Shown here piece after piece: positions 51,227 through 61,549 of a DNA stretch of 64,000 nt. The notes under the pieces were generated by a model. The model was given only the letters and a program-made list of their open reading frames with translations. It searched no databases and was not told the origin of the DNA. How positions within the stretch are numbered: the first letter of the stretch is position 1; each line of letters opens with the position of its first letter. The stretch covers positions 1 through 64,000 of the forward strand of contig NZ_WTVS01000029.1 in NCBI RefSeq assembly GCF_012911005.2. The letters are read 5' to 3'. Position numbers and translations under genes: made by a program. Source of the stretch: Aromatoleum toluolicum (GTDB lineage: Bacteria; Pseudomonadota; Gammaproteobacteria; Burkholderiales; Rhodocyclaceae).

Positions 51227-51238
51227 TATAAGCTTATA
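51227..51238. promoter_or_regulatory. AT-rich palindrome upstream of cysM
   Basis: TATAAGCTTATA, a perfect 12-bp palindrome in otherwise GC-rich DNA between ugd and cysM. Its TATAAG could act as a -10 on the - strand, but no -35 is convincing; an operator is equally possible. Confidence 0.3.
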
Positions 51239-51265
51239 GCCCCTGCGGCGCCCGGCGGCCGCGGA

Positions 51266-52588
51266 TCAGCGCCGGCCGATTCCGTGATACTCGAGGCCGG
51301 CACGCTTCATCGTCGCCGGGTCGTACATGTTGCGTCCGTCGAACACCACCGGATGACGCAGAAGTTCGCGGATGCGCTCGAAATCGGGGCTGCGGAATTC
51401 CTTCCACTCCGTGACGATCACCAGTGCGTCCGCCCCATCGAGCGCAGCCATGGGACGATCGACGTAACGCAGCCGCCCCTCGTCGCCGAAGATGCGACGT
51501 GCCTCGCTCATCGCCACCGGATCGTAGGCCGATACCGTCGCCCCGCGGCGGAACAGCTCCCCGATCAGCACACGGCTCGGCGCATCGCGCATGTCGTCCG
51601 TGTTGGGCTTGAACGCAAGCCCCCACAGCCCGAAATGCATTCCCGAAAGATCCGAGCCGAAGCGCGCGACGATCTTGTCCACCAGCCTCAGCTTCTGCGC
51701 CTCGTTCGCCTGCTCGACCGAGTTGAGGATCAACAGGTCGTGCCCATGCTCGCGGCCGGTGCTGACCAGCGCCTTGACGTCCTTGGGGAAGCAGGAGCCG
51801 CCATAGCCGCAGCCCGCGTACAGGAAGTGCCAGCCGATACGCGGATCCGAACCGATGCCCTGACGCACCAGTTCGATATCCGCACCGAGCACTTCGGCGA
51901 GATTCGCCAGCTCGTTCATGAAGCTGATGCGGGTCGCAAGCATCGCGTTCGCGGCGTACTTGGTCAGCTCGGCGCTGCGCACATCCATCACGAGGAGCTT
52001 CTCGTGGTTGCGCTGGAACGGCCCGTAGAGCTCACGCATCAGCACGATCGCACGCTCGTCGTTCGCGCCGACGATGATGCGGTCGGGCCGCATGAAGTCC
52101 GCGACCGCAGCGCCTTCCTTCAGAAATTCGGGGTTCGACACCACGCTGTAGGGCAGGTCGGCCCCCCTCGCCTGCAGCTCTGCCGCAATCGCCTCGCCGA
52201 CCTTGTCGCCGGTGCCGACCGGAACCGTCGACTTGTCGACCACCACGCGATAACCGTCCATATGGCGGCCGATATTCCGCGCTGCCGCCAGCACGTACTG
52301 CAGGTCCGCCGACCCGTCCTCGTCCGGCGGCGTACCGACCGCGATGAACTGTATCACACCGAATTTCGCGGCGTAGGCCACGTCGGTCGTGAACGAAAGA
52401 CGTCCGGCGGCGACGTTGCGCCGCACGATTTCCAGCAGGCCGGGCTCGTGGATCGGGATCCCGCCCTCCTCGAGGACACGGATCTTCGCCGGGTCGACAT
52501 CGAAGCACAGCACATCGTTGCCCACATCGGCAAGGCAGGCGCCGCTGACGAGGCCCACGTACCCGGTACCGACCACGGTGATCTTCAT
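51266..52588 (-). CDS. ugd: UDP-glucose 6-dehydrogenase
   Basis: Oxidises UDP-glucose to UDP-glucuronate with two NAD+, for exopolysaccharide or LPS sugars. It has 440 residues: N-terminal Rossmann motif [16 protein letters not shown], catalytic Cys266 in [13 protein letters not shown], and [13 protein letters not shown] in the C-terminal UDP-binding domain. It lies between lapB and cysM; in related genomes ugd commonly follows lapB. Confidence 0.95.
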   Translation of the reverse strand: MKITVVGTGYVGLVSGACLADVGNDVLCFDVDPAKIRVLEEGGIPIHEPGLLEIVRRNVAAGRLSFTTDVAYAAKFGVIQFIAVGTPPDEDGSADLQYVLAAARNIGRHMDGYRVVVDKSTVPVGTGDKVGEAIAAELQARGADLPYSVVSNPEFLKEGAAVADFMRPDRIIVGANDERAIVLMRELYGPFQRNHEKLLVMDVRSAELTKYAANAMLATRISFMNELANLAEVLGADIELVRQGIGSDPRIGWHFLYAGCGYGGSCFPKDVKALVSTGREHGHDLLILNSVEQANEAQKLRLVDKIVARFGSDLSGMHFGLWGLAFKPNTDDMRDAPSRVLIGELFRRGATVSAYDPVAMSEARRIFGDEGRLRYVDRPMAALDGADALVIVTEWKEFRSPDFERIRELLRHPVVFDGRNMYDPATMKRAGLEYHGIGRR

Positions 52589-52662
52589 GTCTCAACCCCA
52601 CTTGCAATGAAAAACGGTCCGCATGCCGCGAACCGCCGGAAATCTCGATCAGCGCGTGGCGC

Positions 52663-53838
52663 TCACGGCGCGAGATCGTACTCTTCGGTACGCCGCGGCG
52701 GATAGGTCTCCCAGCCGCCGCAGGCCGGACAGCGCCACTGGAACTGCCGCGCCTTGAAGCCGCATTCGGCGCAGCGGTAACGCGCCACCCGGCGCGTATG
52801 GCCGTGGATGAGTTGTTTCACCATCTCGATGTCGCCGCGCTGCTCCGACGGTGCATGCAGCAACGCAGCCTCGAGCAGCTTGTCGAGGCCCAGCAGCGTC
52901 GGATTGCGTCGCAACTCCTCGCGCACCAGGTCATACGCGGCGCGCGAACCTTCCTTTTCCAGCTCCCAGTGGAAGACCTCGTCGAGGAGGTCCAGCGAGG
53001 CATGCCGTTCGAGCCACGAGCGCAACAAGGTCTGCCCCTGCTCGACACGACCCAGCTTCGAGTGCGCATCCATGACGCGCTCCGCAACCAGCGCGAGATA
53101 GATCGGATCCTGGCTCTCGACGCGCTTCCATACGTCGATCGCCTCCTCGTATTGCCCCTGCACCGCAAACAGATCGCCCTGGACCAGGCTTGCACGCACG
53201 CAGCGCCGATTGATCGAAAAGGCCTCGTCGAGATACTTCTGCGTTTCCTCGTACTTCGAACTCGCCAGAGCCGACGTCGCGAGTTCGCAATAGAAATTCG
53301 CCACTTCCTTGCGCCACATCAGGCTCTCGTGGTCGGGCAACGCCTTGGCTGCCTCCACGGCCTTCGCCCAGTCCTTCTCCTGCTGGTAGATCTCCAGCAG
53401 ATAGCGCATGGCGAGGTCGTTGAGGCGCGAATCGCGCAACTTCGCGAACACCGCCTCGGCACGATCGAGCAGGCCGGCCTTGAGGTAGTCCTGCCCCAAT
53501 TCGGCCAGCGCCTGAAGGCGCTGCTCCTCCGACAGATCCTCGCGGTCGACGAGATTCTGGTGCATGCGGATGGCGCGATCGGTCTCGCCGCGCCGGCGGA
53601 ACAGGCTGCCGAGCGCGAAGTGCAGCTCGATCGTCTGGGGATCGATCTTCACCGCCTCGATGAAGGCGTCGATCGCCTTGTCCTGCTGCTCGTTGAGCAG
53701 GAAATTCAGGCCCGAGAGATAGGAACGCGGCAGCGCGCGCGACTCATGCACGACCTGACGGATGTCGATGCGCGCGGCCAGCCAGCCCAGCGCGAAAAAC
53801 AACGGCAGGGCGAGAAACCACCAAAGTTCAATGTCCAT
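52663..53838 (-). CDS. lapB: LPS assembly regulator LapB (YciM)
   Basis: Inner-membrane protein that, with FtsH, controls LpxC turnover and so LPS synthesis in E. coli. It has 391 residues: one N-terminal helix (WWFLALPLFFALGWLAA), a series of TPR repeats (about 35-330), and a rubredoxin-like metal site CAECGFKARQFQWRCPACGG near the C-terminus. Start is 5 bp after lapA. Confidence 0.93.
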   Translation of the reverse strand: MDIELWWFLALPLFFALGWLAARIDIRQVVHESRALPRSYLSGLNFLLNEQQDKAIDAFIEAVKIDPQTIELHFALGSLFRRRGETDRAIRMHQNLVDREDLSEEQRLQALAELGQDYLKAGLLDRAEAVFAKLRDSRLNDLAMRYLLEIYQQEKDWAKAVEAAKALPDHESLMWRKEVANFYCELATSALASSKYEETQKYLDEAFSINRRCVRASLVQGDLFAVQGQYEEAIDVWKRVESQDPIYLALVAERVMDAHSKLGRVEQGQTLLRSWLERHASLDLLDEVFHWELEKEGSRAAYDLVREELRRNPTLLGLDKLLEAALLHAPSEQRGDIEMVKQLIHGHTRRVARYRCAECGFKARQFQWRCPACGGWETYPPRRTEEYDLAP

Positions 53839-53843
53839 CGGAT

Positions 53844-54161
53844 TCAGAAGGTTTCCGGTGCCTGCATCTCGGGTGCAGGCGGGGCTGTGACGCCCGTGGG
53901 GGCCTGGCGATCACGCTCGGCACGGGCGAGCTGACGGCGCAGACGGCCGATCTCGCGCCGCTGGCGCAACAGCGAACCGAAGGTGGCCGTAACCCCCAGC
54001 AGCGCCCCCGCAGTGAAGGACACCAGGATCACGAACACGAGCGGCAACTGCCAGGCACTTCCGAAGAAGAACTGGAGGCCGACCAGATGGTCGTTCTTCA
54101 CTGCGAAACCGAACAGCAGGAAGAACAGCAGGAAGCGGAAGAACCACATCAGGATACGCAT
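53844..54161 (-). CDS. lapA: LapA family (DUF1049) inner membrane protein
   Basis: A 105-residue protein with two helices (FFRFLLFFLLFGFAV and PLVFVILVSFTAGALLG), a basic cytoplasmic stretch LRQRREIGRLRRQLARAE and a Pro/Ala tail. Pairs with lapB. A terminator hairpin ends about 25 bases before the ATG, so expression depends on readthrough or a promoter overlapping that hairpin. Confidence 0.9.
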   Translation of the reverse strand: MRILMWFFRFLLFFLLFGFAVKNDHLVGLQFFFGSAWQLPLVFVILVSFTAGALLGVTATFGSLLRQRREIGRLRRQLARAERDRQAPTGVTAPPAPEMQAPETF

Positions 54162-54186
54162 GGGTCTGAATTATCCCCGAGCAAAT

Positions 54187-54217
54187 GACAAAAAAGAAGG
54201 CGGCTCACGCCGCCTTC
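54187..54217 (-). terminator. Terminator/attenuator between ihfB and lapA
   Basis: GAAGGCGGC (54196-54204), TCAC loop, GCCGCCTTC (54209-54217); on the minus strand TTTTTTGT follows. It is about 37 bp after the ihfB stop. Confidence 0.8.
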
Positions 54218-54253
54218 CCTGTCGATCACGAGGCAAATTCCGGAACTGCACGC

Positions 54254-54538
54254 TCAACCCGCGATATCCACGCGTTCGCGCAGTTCCTTGCCTGCCTTGA
54301 AATGGGGCACGTACTTCTCTGGCACGTGCACCTTGTCACCCGATTTCGGATTACGCCCGACGCGCGGCGGGCGGTAGTTCAACGCAAAGCTGCCAAACCC
54401 GCGGATCTCGATGCGATCCCCGCGCGCAAGCGCATCGGACATCGCATCGATCACCATCTTGACCGCGTAATCGGCATCCTTTGCGACGAGCTGCGGAAAA
54501 CGCGCCGCGAGCCTCGCAATCAGCTCCGATTTGGTCAT
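54254..54538 (-). CDS. ihfB: Integration host factor subunit beta
   Basis: DNA-bending protein, 94 residues, partner of IhfA (28473-28784). [17 protein letters not shown] start; the arm reads [23 protein letters not shown]. Located 12 bp after rpsA, as in E. coli. Confidence 0.97.
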   Translation of the reverse strand: MTKSELIARLAARFPQLVAKDADYAVKMVIDAMSDALARGDRIEIRGFGSFALNYRPPRVGRNPKSGDKVHVPEKYVPHFKAGKELRERVDIAG

Positions 54539-54550
54539 GACCGATCAGAT

Positions 54551-56257
<1,707 letters not shown>

Positions 56258-56368
56258 AAAGAGTTGAAATCCAAAAGCCACCCGAAAGCGGCCACCAGCG
56301 GTAGATTGATAAGAACGGATCGCCCCGGAATCCGGAGCCGGCGACCCACCTTCAGCGGAAACGCTCCG

Positions 56369-58303
56369 TCAGGAACGAACCCGGTCAAGCACAAAGCCGA
56401 CGGCCTGCTCGACACCCATTTCGGTGGTATCGAGCAGCGCCGCATCCGGCAGCTTCTGCAGGGGGGCCACGGCCCGGGCGGCATCACGCGCATCCCGATC
56501 CTGAAGATCCTTTAGAAGACTTTCCATGTTAGCAGCCATTCCCTTTTCGATCAACTGCTTATAGCGGCGCTCGGCGCGCGCCTGCGCCGTTGCCGTCAGG
56601 AATATCTTGGTGCCGGCATCGGGGAATACCACGGACCCCATATCCCGCCCCTCGGCAACCAGCCCGGGCGCATGACGGTATTCGCGCTGCCGGTCGAGCA
56701 AGGCTGCGCGCACTTCCGCCAGCACCGCCACTTTCGAAGCGCCGACTGAGGCTTCCTCGGTCCGGATTGCGTCCGTCACATCTTCGCCACCGAGGAACAC
56801 GCGCCCCTCGGCAAAGCGCGCCGGCAACGTGGCGGCCAAACCCGCAAGGCCGGACTCGTCGTCGAACGACACCCCCGCCCGCATCGCGGCGAGGGCGACC
56901 AGGCGATACAGGGAGCCGCTATCGAGACAGTGATAGCCGAGCGCTTCGGCCACCCGCGCCGCAACCGTGCCCTTGCCTGAAGCCGAAGGCCCGTCGATCG
57001 CGACGACCGGCACCGGGCGGGTAACCTCGGCGAAGCGCTCGAAGTAGGTCGGGAAGGTCTTGTTCACGCACTTCGGATCGTTGATTCGCACGCGACAATC
57101 ACCCAGCGACACGAGTGAGAAGCACATCGCCATGCGGTGGTCGTCATAGGTATCGATCGCGGCGGGGGTCAGCCGCGCGGGCGGCGTCACGCACAGGTAG
57201 TCGGCGCCCTCCTCGACCCCGGCGCCGACCTTGCGCAGTTCGTTCGCCATCGCCGCGATGCGGTCGGTCTCCTTGACCCGCCAGCTTGCGATGTTGCGCA
57301 GGCGGCAAGGGCCATCGGCAAAGAGGGCGGCAACCGCCAGGGTCATCGCCGCATCGGGGATGTGGTTGAGGTCGAGATCGAAGGCCTTCAGACGCCCCCC
57401 CTCGGGACCGCGCGCCTCGATCCAGTTGTCGCCCATATCGATGCGGCAGCCGAGTTGCCCGAGGGCCTCGGCGAAACGCACATCCCCCTGGATGCTGCTG
57501 CGTCCGACCCCCTCCACGCGCACCGGCCCGCCGCCGATCGCCCCCGCAGCGAGGAAATACGACGCCGACGAGGCATCCCCTTCGACGAAAACGACACCGG
57601 GACTGCGATAGCGGACACCGCCCGGCACGGTGAAACGCTCCCAGCCCTGACGCTCGACAACGACGCCGAAGCGCGCCATCAGGTCGAGCGTGATGCCGAT
57701 GTAGGGTTTCGAGATGAGCTCGCCCACAACCTCGACCGTGGTCGCGACGCCGGTCAGCGGCAGCGCCATCAGCAGGGCCGTCAGGAACTGGCTCGACACG
57801 TCGCCGCGCACGCGCACGACGCCACCCGGGCGGATCGCAGCCGGACGAATGTGCAGCGGAGGGAAACCTTCGTTGCCGGTGTAGCGGATATCTGCGCCGA
57901 TCTGTCGCAGGCCATCCACGAGGTCGCCGATCGGGCGTTCGTGCATGCGTGGCACACCCGACAGCCGGTACTCGCCCCCGGACAGCGCCAGTGCGGCGGT
58001 CAATGGACGGAACGCGGTCCCTGCGTTGCCGAGAAACAGGTCCGCGAGCCTCACCGGGAAGGGGCCGCCAACGCCGCGCACGCGATAATTATCGCTTTCG
58101 CCGTCACGCGACCATTCGACGCCGAGCGCCCGCAACGCCTCGAGCATGCGCTCGACGTCGTCCGACGCGAGCAGATCGCGGATGTCGGTTTCGCCCTCGG
58201 CCAGCGCCGCCAGCAGGAGCGTACGGTTTGAGATGCTCTTGGACCCGGGCAGGCGAACGCGCCCGCTCGCGCCAAGCAGCGGCGGCAAATCAAGAAATTC
58301 CAT
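56369..58303 (-). CDS. aroA-cmk: Fused EPSP synthase / cytidylate kinase
   Basis: One 644-residue frame encodes two enzymes. Residues 1 to about 425 are 3-phosphoshikimate 1-carboxyvinyltransferase ([57 protein letters not shown]). Residues from about 430 are cytidylate kinase ([15 protein letters not shown]-loop, [25 protein letters not shown]). There is no stop or restart between them. Elsewhere these are adjacent genes; the fusion is known in some betaproteobacteria. ATG at 58303 is 2 bp after the tyrA stop. Confidence 0.94.
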   Translation of the reverse strand: MEFLDLPPLLGASGRVRLPGSKSISNRTLLLAALAEGETDIRDLLASDDVERMLEALRALGVEWSRDGESDNYRVRGVGGPFPVRLADLFLGNAGTAFRPLTAALALSGGEYRLSGVPRMHERPIGDLVDGLRQIGADIRYTGNEGFPPLHIRPAAIRPGGVVRVRGDVSSQFLTALLMALPLTGVATTVEVVGELISKPYIGITLDLMARFGVVVERQGWERFTVPGGVRYRSPGVVFVEGDASSASYFLAAGAIGGGPVRVEGVGRSSIQGDVRFAEALGQLGCRIDMGDNWIEARGPEGGRLKAFDLDLNHIPDAAMTLAVAALFADGPCRLRNIASWRVKETDRIAAMANELRKVGAGVEEGADYLCVTPPARLTPAAIDTYDDHRMAMCFSLVSLGDCRVRINDPKCVNKTFPTYFERFAEVTRPVPVVAIDGPSASGKGTVAARVAEALGYHCLDSGSLYRLVALAAMRAGVSFDDESGLAGLAATLPARFAEGRVFLGGEDVTDAIRTEEASVGASKVAVLAEVRAALLDRQREYRHAPGLVAEGRDMGSVVFPDAGTKIFLTATAQARAERRYKQLIEKGMAANMESLLKDLQDRDARDAARAVAPLQKLPDAALLDTTEMGVEQAVGFVLDRVRS

Positions 58304-58305
58304 GA

Positions 58306-59208
58306 TCACTCCGACCTTGAAGCGGGGTTGGCGGAATTGGCGAACTGCTCGCCCCACTCATTACGCGCGTGGCGGGCCTCGCTGAAAAGCTGCTCGAGAC
58401 GGGTCGCGTCGCCAGACAGGAGCAGGGCGCGCATGTAGGCCAGCTCGGCAAGATACTGATCCAGCTCGGCGAGCAGCGCTTGACGGTTCGCAATGCAGAT
58501 GTCGCGCCACATCTCGGGATGACTCGCGGCGATGCGGGTGAAGTCGCGGAATCCGCCGGCAGCAAAACTGAACAGCTGTTCGGCATTGGCCCGCCCCGCG
58601 AGGTCATGCACCAACCCGAACGCGAGCAGATGCGGCAAGTGGCTGACTGCGGCAAAGACCCGGTCATGCTCCTGCGGCGGCATCTCGTGGATCACGGCAC
58701 CGCAGGCCTCCCAGGCCTCGCGGACACGCCGGATAGCCGCCGGCTCGTTCTCCGGCAGCGGCGTGACGACAACCCGCCGCCCGTCATACAGACTCGCAAA
58801 AGCCGCATCGACGCCGCTCTTCTCGGCCCCGGCGATAGGGTGCCCCGGCACCGTGAACGCCAGATGTCCGCCAAGATGACGATAGGTCGCCTCAATCACG
58901 TCACGCTTGGTACTGCCCGCGTCGGTCACGACCGTACCCGGCTCCAGGTGCGGCGCCATGGCCTCCATGACCGCGTCCATCTGCCCGACCGGCGGGGCGA
59001 GCAACACGAAGTCAGCGCCGTCGAGTGCCGACGCCCAATCTTCGCTCGCCTCGTCGATCACGCCCAACTCCACCGCGCGCGCAAGCGACTCCTTGCTGCG
59101 CCCGATGCCGACGATACGCCGCACGATCCCGGCGCGCCGCAGCGCCAGCGCGAAAGACCCTCCAATCAGGCCGACGCCGCACACCACCAGCTTGTCGATC
59201 ACACCCAT
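58306..59208 (-). CDS. tyrA: Prephenate dehydrogenase
   Basis: NAD(P)-dependent enzyme of tyrosine synthesis, 300 residues. N-terminal [13 protein letters not shown], catalytic region [15 protein letters not shown] and [13 protein letters not shown]. Monofunctional: no chorismate mutase or ACT domain. Located between pheA and aroA-cmk. Confidence 0.93.
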   Translation of the reverse strand: MGVIDKLVVCGVGLIGGSFALALRRAGIVRRIVGIGRSKESLARAVELGVIDEASEDWASALDGADFVLLAPPVGQMDAVMEAMAPHLEPGTVVTDAGSTKRDVIEATYRHLGGHLAFTVPGHPIAGAEKSGVDAAFASLYDGRRVVVTPLPENEPAAIRRVREAWEACGAVIHEMPPQEHDRVFAAVSHLPHLLAFGLVHDLAGRANAEQLFSFAAGGFRDFTRIAASHPEMWRDICIANRQALLAELDQYLAELAYMRALLLSGDATRLEQLFSEARHARNEWGEQFANSANPASRSE

Positions 59209-59321
59209 GCACGCAACTCCGGGGACCCGCGTCCCTCATCCATCCCTTGCCGACGAGACGGGACGGCGCCACACCGGAAGACCGGCGCAGATGCTGCCCG
59301 CCTCGCGCCTGCGGTGACGCG

Positions 59322-60386
59322 TCAGATCGCGGCCACCGGATAGGACCCCAGTATCTTGACGAATGCGGCCCGCTCATTGAGTTCCTGCAGCGCCGCCGCG
59401 ACGCTCGCGTCTTCGCGATGGCCGTCGATATCGACGTAGAACACGTACTCCCACAGCCCGCCACGTGCCGGGCGCGACTGCAGCTTGGTCATGTCGACGC
59501 CGTGCCGGGCAAGCGGCTCGAGCAACGCGTGCATCGCCCCGGGACGATTCGACGCGGAGCACACGAGGGAGGTCTTGTCGCATCCGGACGGCCCCGCGTC
59601 ATGATCGCCGATGACGACGAACCGCGTCGTATTGTTGGGATCGTCCTCGATGTTCGCCGCCAGCACGTTGAGCCCGTACAACTCCGCCGCAGCCTCGCCG
59701 GCGATCGCGCACGACTCGGGATCCTCGGAGGCCATGCGAGCGGCCTCGGCGTTGCTCGCCACCGGAACGCGCGACAAGTGCGCGAGATTGCGATTCAGCC
59801 ACTCGTGGCACTGCGCAAGCGACTGCGCATGGGAATACAGCCGCTTCGCCGCGCCGATCCCTTCAGCCCTCGACAGGAGGTGTTGATGGATGCGCAGGTT
59901 CACCTCGCCGCAGATCTTCAACGGGTTCGCGAGCAGCAGGTCGAGCGCGCCGCCGACGGCACCCTCGGTCGAATTCTCGACGGGCACGACGCCATAGTCG
60001 GCATTCCCTGCCTCCACCGCGCGGAATACGTCGTCGATCGCTGCGGTCGGCATCAGTGCCGCAGCGCCGCCGAAATGCTTGCGCGCGGCGCTCTCGGAGA
60101 AAGTGCCCGCAGGCCCGAGATAGGCCACCTTGGTCGGATGCTCCAGAGCCAGGCAAGCCGACATGATCTCGCGGAAGATCCGCTGCACCGCCTGGTCCGG
60201 CAAGGGCCCCGGATTCACGGCCGCGAGGCGCCGCAGCACCTGCGCCTCGCGCTCGGGACGATACAGATTGCCCTGCTTGATCTCGCCGATGCGCTGCGCG
60301 CTGCGCGCACGCTCTGCAAGACGCGCAAGGATCTCCTCGTCGAGCCGGTCGATGTTGTTTCTGAGATTCTGCAGTTCGTCGCTCAT
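59322..60386 (-). CDS. pheA: Bifunctional chorismate mutase / prephenate dehydratase
   Basis: Phenylalanine synthesis enzyme of 354 residues: AroQ-type chorismate mutase (about 1-90, LRNNIDRLDEEILARLAER), prephenate dehydratase (about 95-270, YLGPAGTFSESAA and NNTTRFVVIG) and a C-terminal ACT domain (about 280-354, NRPGAMHALLEPLARHG, ESRP-like QSRPAR) for feedback by phenylalanine. 40 bp after serC. The 113 bp to tyrA hold no hisC, which often sits here. Confidence 0.95.
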   Translation of the reverse strand: MSDELQNLRNNIDRLDEEILARLAERARSAQRIGEIKQGNLYRPEREAQVLRRLAAVNPGPLPDQAVQRIFREIMSACLALEHPTKVAYLGPAGTFSESAARKHFGGAAALMPTAAIDDVFRAVEAGNADYGVVPVENSTEGAVGGALDLLLANPLKICGEVNLRIHQHLLSRAEGIGAAKRLYSHAQSLAQCHEWLNRNLAHLSRVPVASNAEAARMASEDPESCAIAGEAAAELYGLNVLAANIEDDPNNTTRFVVIGDHDAGPSGCDKTSLVCSASNRPGAMHALLEPLARHGVDMTKLQSRPARGGLWEYVFYVDIDGHREDASVAAALQELNERAAFVKILGSYPVAAI

Positions 60387-60426
60387 GCTCGCCTCTTCAC
60401 TCCCCGTCGGGGCAGCTCAAGCCGTT

Positions 60427-61524
60427 TCAACCGTGTTGCGCGGCAAATTCGCGCATGTAGTCCACCAGTGCCCGCACACCTTCGATCGGCATCGCGTTGT
60501 AGATCGAGGCACGCATGCCGCCAACCGACTTGTGCCCCTTCAGCTGCGTGAGCCCCGCGGCCTTCGCGCCGGCAAGGAAGGTTTCGTTCAGCGCGTCATC
60601 CCGCAGCAGGAACGGAATGTTCATGCGCGAACGGCTCCCGACCTCGACGGTATTGCGATAGAAACCGCTGCCGTCGATGAAATCGTACAGTAGCGTCGCC
60701 TTCTCGATGTTGCGCTTCTCCATCGCAGCCAGTCCACCCTGGGCCTTCAGCCACCGGAACACGAGTCCGGCGACGTAAATGCCATAGGTCGGCGGCGTAT
60801 TCAGCATCGAACCGTTGTCCGCCATGACCTTGTAGTCCATGACGGTCGGCGTCAGCACGCTCGCGCGCCCCAGCAGATCGTCGCGCACGATCACGATGAC
60901 TAGGCCGGAGGGGCCGATGTTCTTCTGCGCACCGGCGTAGATCAAGCCATAGCGACTGACGTCGGTCGGCCGCGACAGGATATGCGACGACATGTCAGCC
61001 ACGAGCGGCGCCAAGGACCCCGGCAGACCGTCGTCACCGACCTCGACCCCATGGATCGTCTCGTTGGTACACAGATGCACGTAGGAAGCCTGCGGATCCA
61101 GCGCCAGCTCGTCCGCGCGCAATGCGCGCGCAAACCCCTCCGACTCAGTGCTGCCAACCAGTCGTACCGCACCGCCAAGCGGCCGGGCGAGGCGCTCCGC
61201 CTCCTTGAACGCCTTCTTCGACCAAGCGCCGGTCACGAGGTAATCCGCCGAACCGCACGCCAGCAGATTCATCGGAATCTGTGCGAATTGCTGCGTTGCA
61301 CCGCCCTGCAGGAACAGCACGCGATAGTTCTGCGGAATCGCCATCAGCTCGCGCAGGTCCGCTTCGGCCTGCTCGACGATCGACATGAACTCCTTGCCGC
61401 GATGGCTCATCTCCATGACGCCGCAGCCGGCACCGTGCCAGTCGAGCATCTCCTCGGCAGCCTGCCGCAACACCGGCTCTGGCAGGGCCGCCGGTCCGGC
61501 ACTGAAATTGAACACCCGGGTCAT
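60427..61524 (-). CDS. serC: Phosphoserine aminotransferase
   Basis: PLP enzyme of serine and pyridoxine synthesis, 365 residues from the ATG at 61524 (AAGGAG ten bases upstream). [15 protein letters not shown] start; PLP lysine in [12 protein letters not shown]. Between gyrA (25 bp) and pheA, the usual gyrA-serC-pheA order. Confidence 0.96.
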   Translation of the reverse strand: MTRVFNFSAGPAALPEPVLRQAAEEMLDWHGAGCGVMEMSHRGKEFMSIVEQAEADLRELMAIPQNYRVLFLQGGATQQFAQIPMNLLACGSADYLVTGAWSKKAFKEAERLARPLGGAVRLVGSTESEGFARALRADELALDPQASYVHLCTNETIHGVEVGDDGLPGSLAPLVADMSSHILSRPTDVSRYGLIYAGAQKNIGPSGLVIVIVRDDLLGRASVLTPTVMDYKVMADNGSMLNTPPTYGIYVAGLVFRWLKAQGGLAAMEKRNIEKATLLYDFIDGSGFYRNTVEVGSRSRMNIPFLLRDDALNETFLAGAKAAGLTQLKGHKSVGGMRASIYNAMPIEGVRALVDYMREFAAQHG

Positions 61525-61549
61525 GATCCAGTCACTCCTTGTGCACGTC

